Source: Ruminococcus sp. CAG:563
GTDB lineage: Bacteria; Bacillota; Clostridia; Oscillospirales; Acutalibacteraceae
Length of the DNA stretch: 6,408 nucleotides
Direction of reading: 5' to 3'
Assembly (NCBI GenBank): GCA_000434915.1
Contig: FR882073.1
Span: forward strand, 4,608 to 11,015
Part shown: positions 1-5,564 of the stretch, piece by piece
How the letters are laid out: the number at the start of each line of letters is the position of its first letter
Numbering within the stretch: the stretch's first letter is position 1
Made by a program: the position numbers and the translations under genes
Notes under the pieces: generated by a model
Database searches by the model: none
What the model saw: only the letters and a program-made list of their open reading frames with translations
Told to the model about the DNA's origin: nothing

Positions 1-95
1 TGCTGCGACTCGATCGCTCCGGTCGAAAACGCAAACAAGCCGACAACCATTGTCAGCGTGAGCAGAACAGCTATGATTTTTTTTGCAATATTCAT
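1..95 (-). CDS. Secreted protein, N-terminal signal peptide only (truncated at window edge)
   Basis: Only the first 31 codons lie in the window, so the mature protein and its function are unknown. The visible residues are a classic Sec signal peptide: MNIAKKI with two lysines, a hydrophobic core (about residues 7-23, IAVLLTLTMVVGLFAF), then STGA as a plausible signal peptidase I site before IESQ. The start at 95 is chosen because a GGAGG site (105-109, read leftward) sits about 10 bases upstream and an extended -10 promoter lies beyond it. The gene is transcribed divergently from the FHA-PHP operon and shares its intergenic region. No lipobox is visible, so export as a soluble or wall-bound protein is more likely than a lipoprotein. 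Confidence 0.75.
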   Translation of the reverse strand, partial: MNIAKKIIAVLLTLTMVVGLFAFSTGAIESQ

Positions 96-119
96 TAATA
101 ATGCACCTCCGTTTGTATA

Positions 120-148
120 ATTATATCATAATATTCAAAACATTTAAA
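120..148 (-). promoter_or_regulatory. Predicted sigma-A promoter (extended -10) for the leftward secreted-protein gene
   Basis: Read leftward, the -10 box TATAAT (125-120) is preceded by TGA, giving an extended TGnTATAAT. A weak -35 TTTAAA (148-143, 4 of 6 consensus bases) lies 17 bases upstream. The predicted transcription start is near 113. This puts the GGAGG site and the start codon at 95 in a short leader. The -10 is convincing and the -35 is not. Confidence 0.65.
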
Positions 149-160
149 GCAAAAAATGTT
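139..160. repeat. 7-bp inverted repeat between divergent promoters, possible operator
   Basis: AACATTT (139-145) and AAATGTT (154-160) are perfect inverted arms separated by 8 bases. They overlap the leftward -35 box (143-148) and touch the rightward -35 box (159-164). A protein bound here could control both promoters. The region is very AT-rich, so a 7-bp chance repeat is quite possible and no regulator is known. Confidence 0.35.
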
Positions 161-187
161 GACTTTTTTTTGTACAAACCTTATAAT
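159..187 (+). promoter_or_regulatory. Strong sigma-A promoter for the FHA-PHP operon
   Basis: TTGACT (159-164, 5 of 6) and a perfect TATAAT (182-187) are separated by the ideal 17 bases, with A-rich DNA upstream of the -35. The spacer contains a 10-bp perfect palindrome TTTGTACAAA (169-178) that could be an operator. The predicted start point is about 194, only some 11 bases before the start codon at 205. Confidence 0.8.
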
Positions 188-194
188 TGAATAA

Positions 195-200
195 AGGTGA
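195..200 (+). promoter_or_regulatory. Ribosome binding site that sets the FHA gene start at 205
   Basis: AGGTGA lies four bases before ATG 205 and decides for that start over the in-frame TTG at 187, which is inside the -10 box and probably upstream of the transcript. The site begins almost at the predicted 5' end of the mRNA, an unusually short leader. Confidence 0.7.
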
Positions 201-204
201 TTTA

Positions 205-597
205 ATGAAAGAACTTTTAAATGAAATATACAGATATCTTATTCCCGCCCTTTGCATCATCATTGCGGCATATTGCGTTAAGCATCTTCTTTCAAGCCGT
301 GCGCCCAAGGTTACGCCGGCTTATTTTTATGATGAGCAAAACGGCAAGGAATACGTTATAACGAACTGGGAAACTTCAATAGGCAGAAGCAACGCATGCG
401 ACGTTGTGCTGAACTACGCCTCTGTTTCACGTTTTCACGCTGTAATCTCCAAGCATAAAAAAGGCTGGATCGTTACCGACACTCATTCAAGCTCCGGCAC
501 ATATGTACATAATAAACGTATTGAAGAGCCAACCGTTATTAACGACGGAGACGTTGTTTCTTTCGGCGGAATATCTCTTCAATTCAGAATAAAATAA
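205..597 (+). CDS. Membrane-anchored FHA domain protein
   Basis: This 130-residue protein has one N-terminal membrane segment (about 11-27, LIPALCIIIAAYC) followed by a basic stretch (K26, H27, R32, K35). That suggests the C-terminal domain is cytoplasmic. The rest is a single forkhead-associated domain (about 48-130), a beta-sandwich that binds phosphothreonine peptides, usually downstream of Ser/Thr kinases. Visible FHA signatures are G60-R61-S62, the S75-R-F-H78 motif, D92 with the S-G98-T99 loop, and the closing DGDVVSFGG. The usual Asn of the NGT loop is Ser97 here and the Asn after it is His102, so binding may be altered. It is the first gene of an operon with the secreted PHP protein 17 bases downstream. 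In Clostridia, similar FHA proteins often neighbour cell-division or wall genes, but none is visible here. No kinase is seen in the window. Confidence 0.9.
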   Translation: MKELLNEIYRYLIPALCIIIAAYCVKHLLSSRAPKVTPAYFYDEQNGKEYVITNWETSIGRSNACDVVLNYASVSRFHAVISKHKKGWIVTDTHSSSGTYVHNKRIEEPTVINDGDVVSFGGISLQFRIK

Positions 598-614
598 GCT
601 AAAGGAGAATTATC

Positions 615-1949
615 ATGAAACTCAAAAAAGTCTTATCCGTACTGACATGCGCCACTCTTTTGTTCACGGTATCCTCCCCTCTCATGTCCGCCTATGCGGC
701 CGGAGAAACCGACTACACGATAGTCAATCCTTACGATTGCGTTGACTGGGACAAGTGGGATTACTACAAGGCTAACCTTCACACCCATTCGGTTGCGTCC
801 GACGGCGATCTTAGCATCACTGACATGGTTCAGCTCTATTATGAGCGCGGCTATGATATCCTTGCGATGACCGACCACGGAGTTATCAACGAGGGCTGGA
901 ACAAGCCGAGACAGACAAACGGTATTTTCAACTATTTCCGTAAGGCTGAGCCGATGAGCGACGAGGATTATCGGAGAATCACTACCGGCTCGGACAGAGG
1001 CGGCAGAGGCATGATCGATATTACGCACGGTATCGAGATGAACATGGCTGTTATGACAAAAACTCATGTTAACGGCTATTTCACGGATTACGGACAGGCT
1101 GTTTGGGGCAATGAGAACGATTACCGTTCATCTGTTGCCGCTGTTGACCGTTACGGCGGATTTACCGTTCTCAACCACGTCGGCGACTGGGTCAACTCAA
1201 ACAATTTCCCCGAGCGTTCACATCAGGACTTCTACATCTCCTATTTTGCAAATATTTTTAAGGATTACAAGAGCTGCCTCGGCATGGAAATAATCAACAA
1301 TACCGACTCCGTAACAAGAGCAGACAGAGCACTCTGGGACGAGCTTCTTCAGGTTGTGATCCCGACAGGCAGAAACATCATTGTTTTCGCCGATGATGAC
1401 AGCGAATATGTTTCCGACGTCGGCAGAAGCTTTGAATACTTCCTCCTCCCCGAGAACACAGAGGAAAACGTTAAGGAGGCAATGCAGACAGGTAACTTCT
1501 TCGCTTGCAGCAAGTTCCAGAAATACACCGACGGTACTCCGAATTTTGAGGGCAACGGCGAGGTTCCTCTTGTATCGAACATCAAGGTTGATCAGAAAGA
1601 GAACACCATTGAGCTTACGCTCGACAAAAACCGTGATTGCAGCTCCGTTAAATGGATTGCCGACGGCAAGGTTATTTCAACCGACACAAAGATTGACCTC
1701 AACGATTACGAGGATCAGCTCGGCTGCTACATCCGCTTTGAGCTTATGGGCGAAGGCGGCGTAACTTATTCGCAGGCATTTGAGCTTCGGTATGACGGCA
1801 GAGAGGCAAAGGAAAAGGATATACCCGATATGCCTTGGATACTCACAGGTCCGCTCGGCGACATGTTTACACGTATTATCCAGTCTCACGGTTTTGGCAT
1901 CGTTCAGTTCCTTGTTGAAAAGATTGCAAATCTCCTCGGTATTATCTGA
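615..1949 (+). CDS. Secreted PHP-domain metallohydrolase (CehA-like, substrate unknown)
   Basis: This 444-residue protein has a Sec signal peptide (1-28, ending SAYA-A). A PHP (polymerase and histidinol phosphatase) fold spans about 50-300. PHP enzymes use a multi-metal centre to hydrolyse phosphoesters or related bonds. Visible ligand candidates are H56-x-H58, D63, D87-H88, E141, H151, H188 and E225. The closing motif reads F-A-D-D-D-S-E (258-264), where relatives usually have D-D-x-H, so the last His is apparently replaced by Glu264. Residues about 318-394 look like a small beta-rich domain (SNIKVDQKENTIEL, then GKVISTDTKIDL). The last 40 residues form a hydrophobic amphipathic tail that may contact the membrane. 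The opening VDWDKWDYYKANLHTHS resembles uncharacterised secreted PHP proteins of Clostridia. Its AAAGGAGA site (601-608) lies six bases before the ATG. It is cotranscribed with the FHA gene and ends at a hairpin terminator. The substrate is not deducible. Confidence 0.88.
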   Translation: MKLKKVLSVLTCATLLFTVSSPLMSAYAAGETDYTIVNPYDCVDWDKWDYYKANLHTHSVASDGDLSITDMVQLYYERGYDILAMTDHGVINEGWNKPRQTNGIFNYFRKAEPMSDEDYRRITTGSDRGGRGMIDITHGIEMNMAVMTKTHVNGYFTDYGQAVWGNENDYRSSVAAVDRYGGFTVLNHVGDWVNSNNFPERSHQDFYISYFANIFKDYKSCLGMEIINNTDSVTRADRALWDELLQVVIPTGRNIIVFADDDSEYVSDVGRSFEYFLLPENTEENVKEAMQTGNFFACSKFQKYTDGTPNFEGNGEVPLVSNIKVDQKENTIELTLDKNRDCSSVKWIADGKVISTDTKIDLNDYEDQLGCYIRFELMGEGGVTYSQAFELRYDGREAKEKDIPDMPWILTGPLGDMFTRIIQSHGFGIVQFLVEKIANLLGII

Positions 1950-1972
1950 TTGATTAAAAAAGAATAATAAAC

Positions 1973-2014
1973 ACAGCCTCCGATTTGATGAAAGTCAGTC
2001 GAAGGCTGTTTATT
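1973..2014 (+). terminator. Hairpin terminator after the PHP gene (bidirectional)
   Basis: ACAGCCT (1973-1979) pairs with AGGCTGT (2003-2009). CGA/TCG extends the stem past one C-A mismatch, and the short T-rich run TTTATT follows. On the opposite strand the mismatch becomes a G-U pair and the run after the stem is GTTTATTATTC then TTTTTT, so it should also stop leftward transcripts. Confidence 0.7.
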
Positions 2015-2019
2015 GTATG

Positions 2020-2057
2020 CAATAAAGAACACATCCGAAAACCGAATGTGTTCTCAT
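2020..2057 (-). terminator. Hairpin terminator after the LRR gene (bidirectional)
   Basis: GAACACAT (2027-2034) pairs with ATGTGTTC (2046-2053). On the minus strand the stem extends to 11 pairs with one G-U, and TTTATT follows. It lies seven bases beyond the LRR stop codon. On the plus strand it is followed by TCATTTTTT and would back up the first hairpin. Confidence 0.75.
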
Positions 2058-2060
2058 TTT

Positions 2061-3833
2061 TTATCCAACCGTATGTTTCAATGTCGTTGCGTATTTCCAG
2101 CCCTCAGCCGGTGTTTTGTAATAAATCTTATACTTATTTATTCCCTTGTGATGTGCCTTGATATTAAATGCATATACAAAAGCTTCTATTCTCATATTTA
2201 ATGCTGCGGAGGAGGTATCCATAGTTGACGTTGCTCCGTCATCATACACTATTTGAATCTTGCTTACGCCCAAACCTGTAATAATCCTGCAAAAGGCTTC
2301 ATTAGAATTTTCCTTCGGATAGATTTCAGCCGATTTAAACGTCGGATCGGAGTAAAAATTTTGGACTGCGAACTTGAAGTTATATTTTGACCATTCGAAG
2401 CCGTATTTTGAGTGAACCTGAAGATTTGTGCCCGGCGTAAGTCTTGTACGCACCGTCCAAACCTCATATGTAAGCTCTCGTGATGTATCGTTAACCTGCG
2501 TGTATCTGTCGGCATAGCTGACGATACTTACATTGCTTGCATTTCTATTGAAGGTTCTTGTCGCACCGGTTTCCTCGATAACCTGAATCTTATCAGCTCT
2601 GCCGTCAACGGTGAAGCTGTACTCATTAAAGCTGCCGTAATTCGGGGTATAATTTACCTCGGAAATTGTGTACATTGGCTCTGATTTGCTGTCGACAAAA
2701 TCGGCAAAACTTGTTTCACTTTTAAAGAAACGCCTTGAAGTGTATAACGTTGCATTGGAACTGTAAGACGAATCCATTATCGAAAAACTAACCTCCGGCT
2801 GACCGTAGATAATATATTTTTCCAAGTTTACTGCGTCACTTAATGATGCGTAACAAATCATATTTTCGTCGAGAATCAATTCTTTAAGATTTTTGCAATC
2901 CTGAAAAGCATAATATCCGATATTCATGCCTGTCTTTCTGTTTCTTGAAAAGTCAACCTTTTCAAGCGCAGTGCAGCCGTCAAAAGCATGATCATCAACC
3001 TCGTTTGCAATATTATCGGGAGTAAAATATACTTCCTTAAGTGAAGTACATCCGTCGAACATACCATAGCTTATATTGCCGGCGACATATGCCGTTTTAA
3101 GGTTTTTACATCCAGAAAAAGTATTTTGGGAAATGCAACTGTCATACATTTGAAATTGAACATTTTTGGGAACATAGATGGTTTCGATTTCCGTATCAGC
3201 GAATGCATCACCGTAGAATGTTATCTTTTTATCGGAATCGTCTTCATTTAAAACAATGTTTTTTACAACGGAATACGTGAAATCTCCGCTATAAAGACTC
3301 GCACCGGGATTAACAATAACCTTGTCGAATGTCTTGTTGTATGTGAAGCTCGGTGTAATGGAATCGTCGATAGTCAAGATGTTCTCACCCGACGAATCGT
3401 CACAGTTAACGGTAATAAACCTAAACCCGTTGGCGTTTGCGTATCTCTCGGCTTCCGTTCCGCTTTGACCGAATATTTCAAAGCCATCCCGTTTAAATCC
3501 GGTAGAATCGTAACCAAATGCTTTTTCACCGATCGACTTAACCGAAGCGGGAATATAAACACTGACAAAGAACCAATTATTAACAAACGCTTCGCTTCCT
3601 ATGCTTTCAAGACCTTCGTTGAGAACGAGATAATCAAAGTCTTTCTCCGAGTATCTGCCGTCGGGAATTGTCTTTGTTCCTTCGGGGATAATGCAATATC
3701 CGTAAACTTCCGCATCGGGTAAATCATCTCTGAGAGCACCGACAGAAAGCAAATCTGAAGAATAAATATTCGCCGATAAAATAAGACAAACCGAAACAAA
3801 TAGTGCCGCAATTCTGAACAAAAATTTTTTCAT
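2061..3833 (-). CDS. Secreted BspA-type leucine-rich-repeat (LRR_5) surface protein
   Basis: This 590-residue protein has a signal peptide (KKFLFR, then a hydrophobic core to about residue 21). C16 is not in a good lipobox. LRR_5 repeats begin near residue 68 (LVLNEGLESIGSEAF, IPASVKSIGEKAF). They include the capping motif FGQSGTEAERYANANGF (121-137) and resume at about 190-345 with GCKNLKTAYV, GCTSLKEVYF, GCTALEKVDF and DCKNLKELIL. Such proteins are usually surface adhesins or structural proteins in gut anaerobes. The C-terminal 200 residues are not LRR: two related beta-rich units (about 387-490 and 500-588) share KIQ[VI][IV] followed by GATxT. No LPXTG, SLH, dockerin or other anchor is visible. 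The start has a GAGGAGG site seven bases upstream. The gene is monocistronic, with a consensus promoter upstream and a hairpin downstream. It looks AT-richer by eye than the operons on either side, which could mean a different history. Confidence 0.88.
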   Translation of the reverse strand: MKKFLFRIAALFVSVCLILSANIYSSDLLSVGALRDDLPDAEVYGYCIIPEGTKTIPDGRYSEKDFDYLVLNEGLESIGSEAFVNNWFFVSVYIPASVKSIGEKAFGYDSTGFKRDGFEIFGQSGTEAERYANANGFRFITVNCDDSSGENILTIDDSITPSFTYNKTFDKVIVNPGASLYSGDFTYSVVKNIVLNEDDSDKKITFYGDAFADTEIETIYVPKNVQFQMYDSCISQNTFSGCKNLKTAYVAGNISYGMFDGCTSLKEVYFTPDNIANEVDDHAFDGCTALEKVDFSRNRKTGMNIGYYAFQDCKNLKELILDENMICYASLSDAVNLEKYIIYGQPEVSFSIMDSSYSSNATLYTSRRFFKSETSFADFVDSKSEPMYTISEVNYTPNYGSFNEYSFTVDGRADKIQVIEETGATRTFNRNASNVSIVSYADRYTQVNDTSRELTYEVWTVRTRLTPGTNLQVHSKYGFEWSKYNFKFAVQNFYSDPTFKSAEIYPKENSNEAFCRIITGLGVSKIQIVYDDGATSTMDTSSAALNMRIEAFVYAFNIKAHHKGINKYKIYYKTPAEGWKYATTLKHTVG

Positions 3834-3864
3834 ATATTTTCCTCCTCATATTAAATTCAATTAT

Positions 3865-3892
3865 ATTATAGCAAAAAGCAGGGAATTGTCAA
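3865..3892 (-). promoter_or_regulatory. Consensus sigma-A promoter for the LRR gene
   Basis: Read leftward, a perfect TTGACA (3892-3887) and a perfect TATAAT (3870-3865) are 16 bases apart. The start point is predicted near 3858, giving a leader of about 25 bases that contains GAGGAGG (3847-3841). The -35 box lies in the loop of the preceding operon's terminator hairpin, and the 3' arm of that hairpin forms most of the spacer. Confidence 0.85.
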
Positions 3893-3910
3893 TAAAAATC
3901 CCCTGCTTTT
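3872..3910 (-). terminator. Intrinsic terminator of the transporter-M20-DUF6472 operon
   Basis: Read leftward, AAAAGCAGGG (3910-3901) pairs perfectly with CCCTGCTTTT (3883-3874) around a 17-base loop, and the T run continues to 3873. It sits 20 bases past the stop of the small DUF6472-type gene. Its loop carries the -35 box of the LRR promoter. Confidence 0.82.
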
Positions 3911-3929
3911 CCGAATGATTTATGTCACT

Positions 3930-4109
3930 TTAGTTCTGCTTTCTTACAATCTTGTATTCATCATACGGGTCGTAATACGGGCAGTTATAGAATGATGCGC
4001 TGACGAATTTCATGTATTCGTCCTCGTCAAGCTCCATTTCGCAATAGTAGGTCTCGCTCTCCTCGTCATAAACGAAGTTGTTGCAATCCTCACAGTTTGT
4101 AACCTTCAT
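3930..4109 (-). CDS. Small Cys- and acid-rich protein, DUF6472-type
   Basis: This 59-residue protein begins MKVTNCEDCNNFVYDEE and ends DEYKIVRKQN. It has four cysteines, C6 and C9 as a CxxC pair, then C23 and C43 (NCPYY). That arrangement suggests a small zinc- or iron-binding knuckle. The middle is strongly acidic (E24 to E32) and Tyr-rich. From memory the pattern, CExCxNxVYDE then LDEDE then CPYY then DEYKIVRKQ, matches the uncharacterised clostridial family DUF6472. No function is established that I know of. The start follows a GGAG site (4119-4116) six bases upstream, located in the 15-base gap after the M20 stop codon, so it is the last gene of that operon, just before the terminator. 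Confidence 0.85.
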   Translation of the reverse strand: MKVTNCEDCNNFVYDEESETYYCEMELDEDEYMKFVSASFYNCPYYDPYDEYKIVRKQN

Positions 4110-4124
4110 GTATTTCTCCGTCCT

Positions 4125-5561
4125 TTATTTCCTGCCCTGAGCCTTGATAAGGTTCTGATAGAATCTTACTGCGCCCGGCAGACAGTTATATTCAATACAT
4201 TCGTTAAGTCCGTGCATGCCCTTCATCTGATCCGGTCCGTAAATAACCGGTGCAAAACGAATACAGTTCTTGCAAACAGGCTGATAGAACTGTGCGTCCG
4301 TTGCGCCTGTCATAACATAGGGGCTTGAAGCAAGGCCGGGGAATGTTTCGGCAATAACGCCCTCAAAGAGCTTGAATGCCTCGCCGTTGATATCAACGGG
4401 CTTAGTATAGTCGTTTGAATGTACTACCTCGGTATCGAGGCCGTGCTTCTTTGCAAGTTTTTCAATTATTTCAAGGCTTTCCTTTTCGCCCTGATGAGGA
4501 ATAAAACGCATATTTGCACCGAGCGTCGCTTCTTGCGGAATGACGTTATACGCATCCGAGCCGGACTGAGTGGTGAAGGCTATTGTCGTTCTGAGCATTG
4601 CGCCGGCCTGTGCGCTGATTGCAGGCAGAGCGGCAATAATCAGCGGCTTGAAGAGCCAAATATTGCCGAGAAGAAGTCTCATGCCAAATGACGAAGCATA
4701 AGGCGCAAGAGTTGTGAACATTGCCGCAACCTCGGGAAGAAGCTTCTTTTTAAACGGTGAATGCTTTTCGACATCATCAACAAATGAAGCAAGCCTTGCG
4801 ATAGGTGTGTTCTTAGTAGGTGCGCTCGCATGGCCGCCTGTGCTGTGAGCGGTGAACTTTACGTCCGCCTTACCCTTTTCAAAAACACCGACCATAGCAA
4901 AGTTACCGTTAACACCGCCGATGGGATTCGTGATTATGCAGCCGCCCTCATCGCAGACAAGAAAAAGCTCAATTCCACGCCGTTTGAGCTCATTGACAAT
5001 TTTAGGTGCGCCGTCACCTGCCCATTCCTCGGTGCATGAGGAAGCGAGATAAACATCAACAGGCGGTGTGTAGCCCTCCTTGAGCAGCTCCTCAACCGCT
5101 TCAAAAAATGCCATAACAGTGCATTTAGTGTCTGCCGCTCCTCTGCCCCAAACCCTGCCGTCTTCAATGTCGCCGGAGAAAGGCTCATGCGACCATTCGC
5201 CCTCGGCCGGAACAACGTCCTGATGGCTCATGAGAAGGATAGGCTTTTCGGAGCTTTCGCCTTTCCAATAGAAAAGCAGGTTTCCGTCAATCTCGGTCTT
5301 TTCAAGCTTTTCGTGAACAAGCGGAAAGAGCTTTTCGAGAACCTTGTGAAAACCGAGAAATTTTTCAACCTCATGAACATTTTCATGAGATGTTGTGTCA
5401 TATTTAATCATTTCCGAGAGCTTTTCGGCAAGGCGAAGCGATTCCTGCTCATCCTCGTCAGCCTTGTAATCGGATTTTTTCTTCGGCATGAGAAGTGTGC
5501 GTATAACGGCAATCAGCAATAATAGCACGATCACAGCCGGGATTATAAGCAAATACTTCAT
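4125..5561 (-). CDS. Membrane-anchored M20 family metallopeptidase/amidohydrolase (PM20D1/carboxypeptidase S type)
   Basis: This 478-residue zinc hydrolase would cleave a peptide or N-acyl amide bond. An N-terminal membrane segment (about 3-24, LLIIPAVIVLLLLIAVI) is followed by R21 and K27-K29, which by the positive-inside rule places the enzyme in the cytoplasm. M20 signatures are complete: H113 in MSHQDVVP, D115, bridging D144 in WGRGAADTK, E178-E179 (general base and metal ligand), D204 in CDEGG, and H450 in KGMHGLNE. The lid/dimerisation domain is roughly 225-375, with H244 in STGGHAS. Length and anchor fit the carboxypeptidase S/PM20D1 branch rather than soluble PepT or DapE. Its AAGGAGG site lies within the last codons of the upstream membrane-protein gene, only three bases separate the two reading frames, and a 15-base gap leads to the DUF6472-type gene. 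The substrate cannot be told from sequence. Confidence 0.92.
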   Translation of the reverse strand: MKYLLIIPAVIVLLLLIAVIRTLLMPKKKSDYKADEDEQESLRLAEKLSEMIKYDTTSHENVHEVEKFLGFHKVLEKLFPLVHEKLEKTEIDGNLLFYWKGESSEKPILLMSHQDVVPAEGEWSHEPFSGDIEDGRVWGRGAADTKCTVMAFFEAVEELLKEGYTPPVDVYLASSCTEEWAGDGAPKIVNELKRRGIELFLVCDEGGCIITNPIGGVNGNFAMVGVFEKGKADVKFTAHSTGGHASAPTKNTPIARLASFVDDVEKHSPFKKKLLPEVAAMFTTLAPYASSFGMRLLLGNIWLFKPLIIAALPAISAQAGAMLRTTIAFTTQSGSDAYNVIPQEATLGANMRFIPHQGEKESLEIIEKLAKKHGLDTEVVHSNDYTKPVDINGEAFKLFEGVIAETFPGLASSPYVMTGATDAQFYQPVCKNCIRFAPVIYGPDQMKGMHGLNECIEYNCLPGAVRFYQNLIKAQGRK

Positions 5562-5564
5562 TTT

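Noticed and set aside
187..204. TTG start at 187 for the FHA gene
   Set aside because: It overlaps the TATAAT box and is probably not transcribed; the ribosome site at 195-200 points to ATG 205.
633..1067. 144-codon open frame on the minus strand inside the PHP gene
   Set aside because: It is wholly antisense to a gene with a signal peptide and PHP motifs, has no ribosome site, and its translation resembles no family I recognise.
1381..1764. 127-codon plus-strand frame inside the PHP gene
   Set aside because: It is an out-of-frame shadow rich in Arg, Ser and Thr, without a ribosome site, overlapping a well-supported gene.
2013..2201. 62-codon plus-strand frame at the convergent junction
   Set aside because: It starts inside the terminator region and runs antisense into the LRR gene; there is no ribosome site, and the frame is a by-product of hairpin and LRR sequence.
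2061..3833. Possible lipoprotein at Cys16 of the LRR protein
   Set aside because: The residues before the Cys (V-S-V) do not form a lipobox and the Cys lies within the hydrophobic core.
3861..3870. Overlapping second TATAAT (3865-3860) as an alternative -10
   Set aside because: Its distance from TTGACA would be 21 bases, too long; the first TATAAT with 16 bases fits better.
5187..5522. 111-codon plus-strand frame opposite the M20 gene
   Set aside because: It is antisense to the conserved M20 N-terminal half, with no promoter or ribosome site and no recognisable domain.
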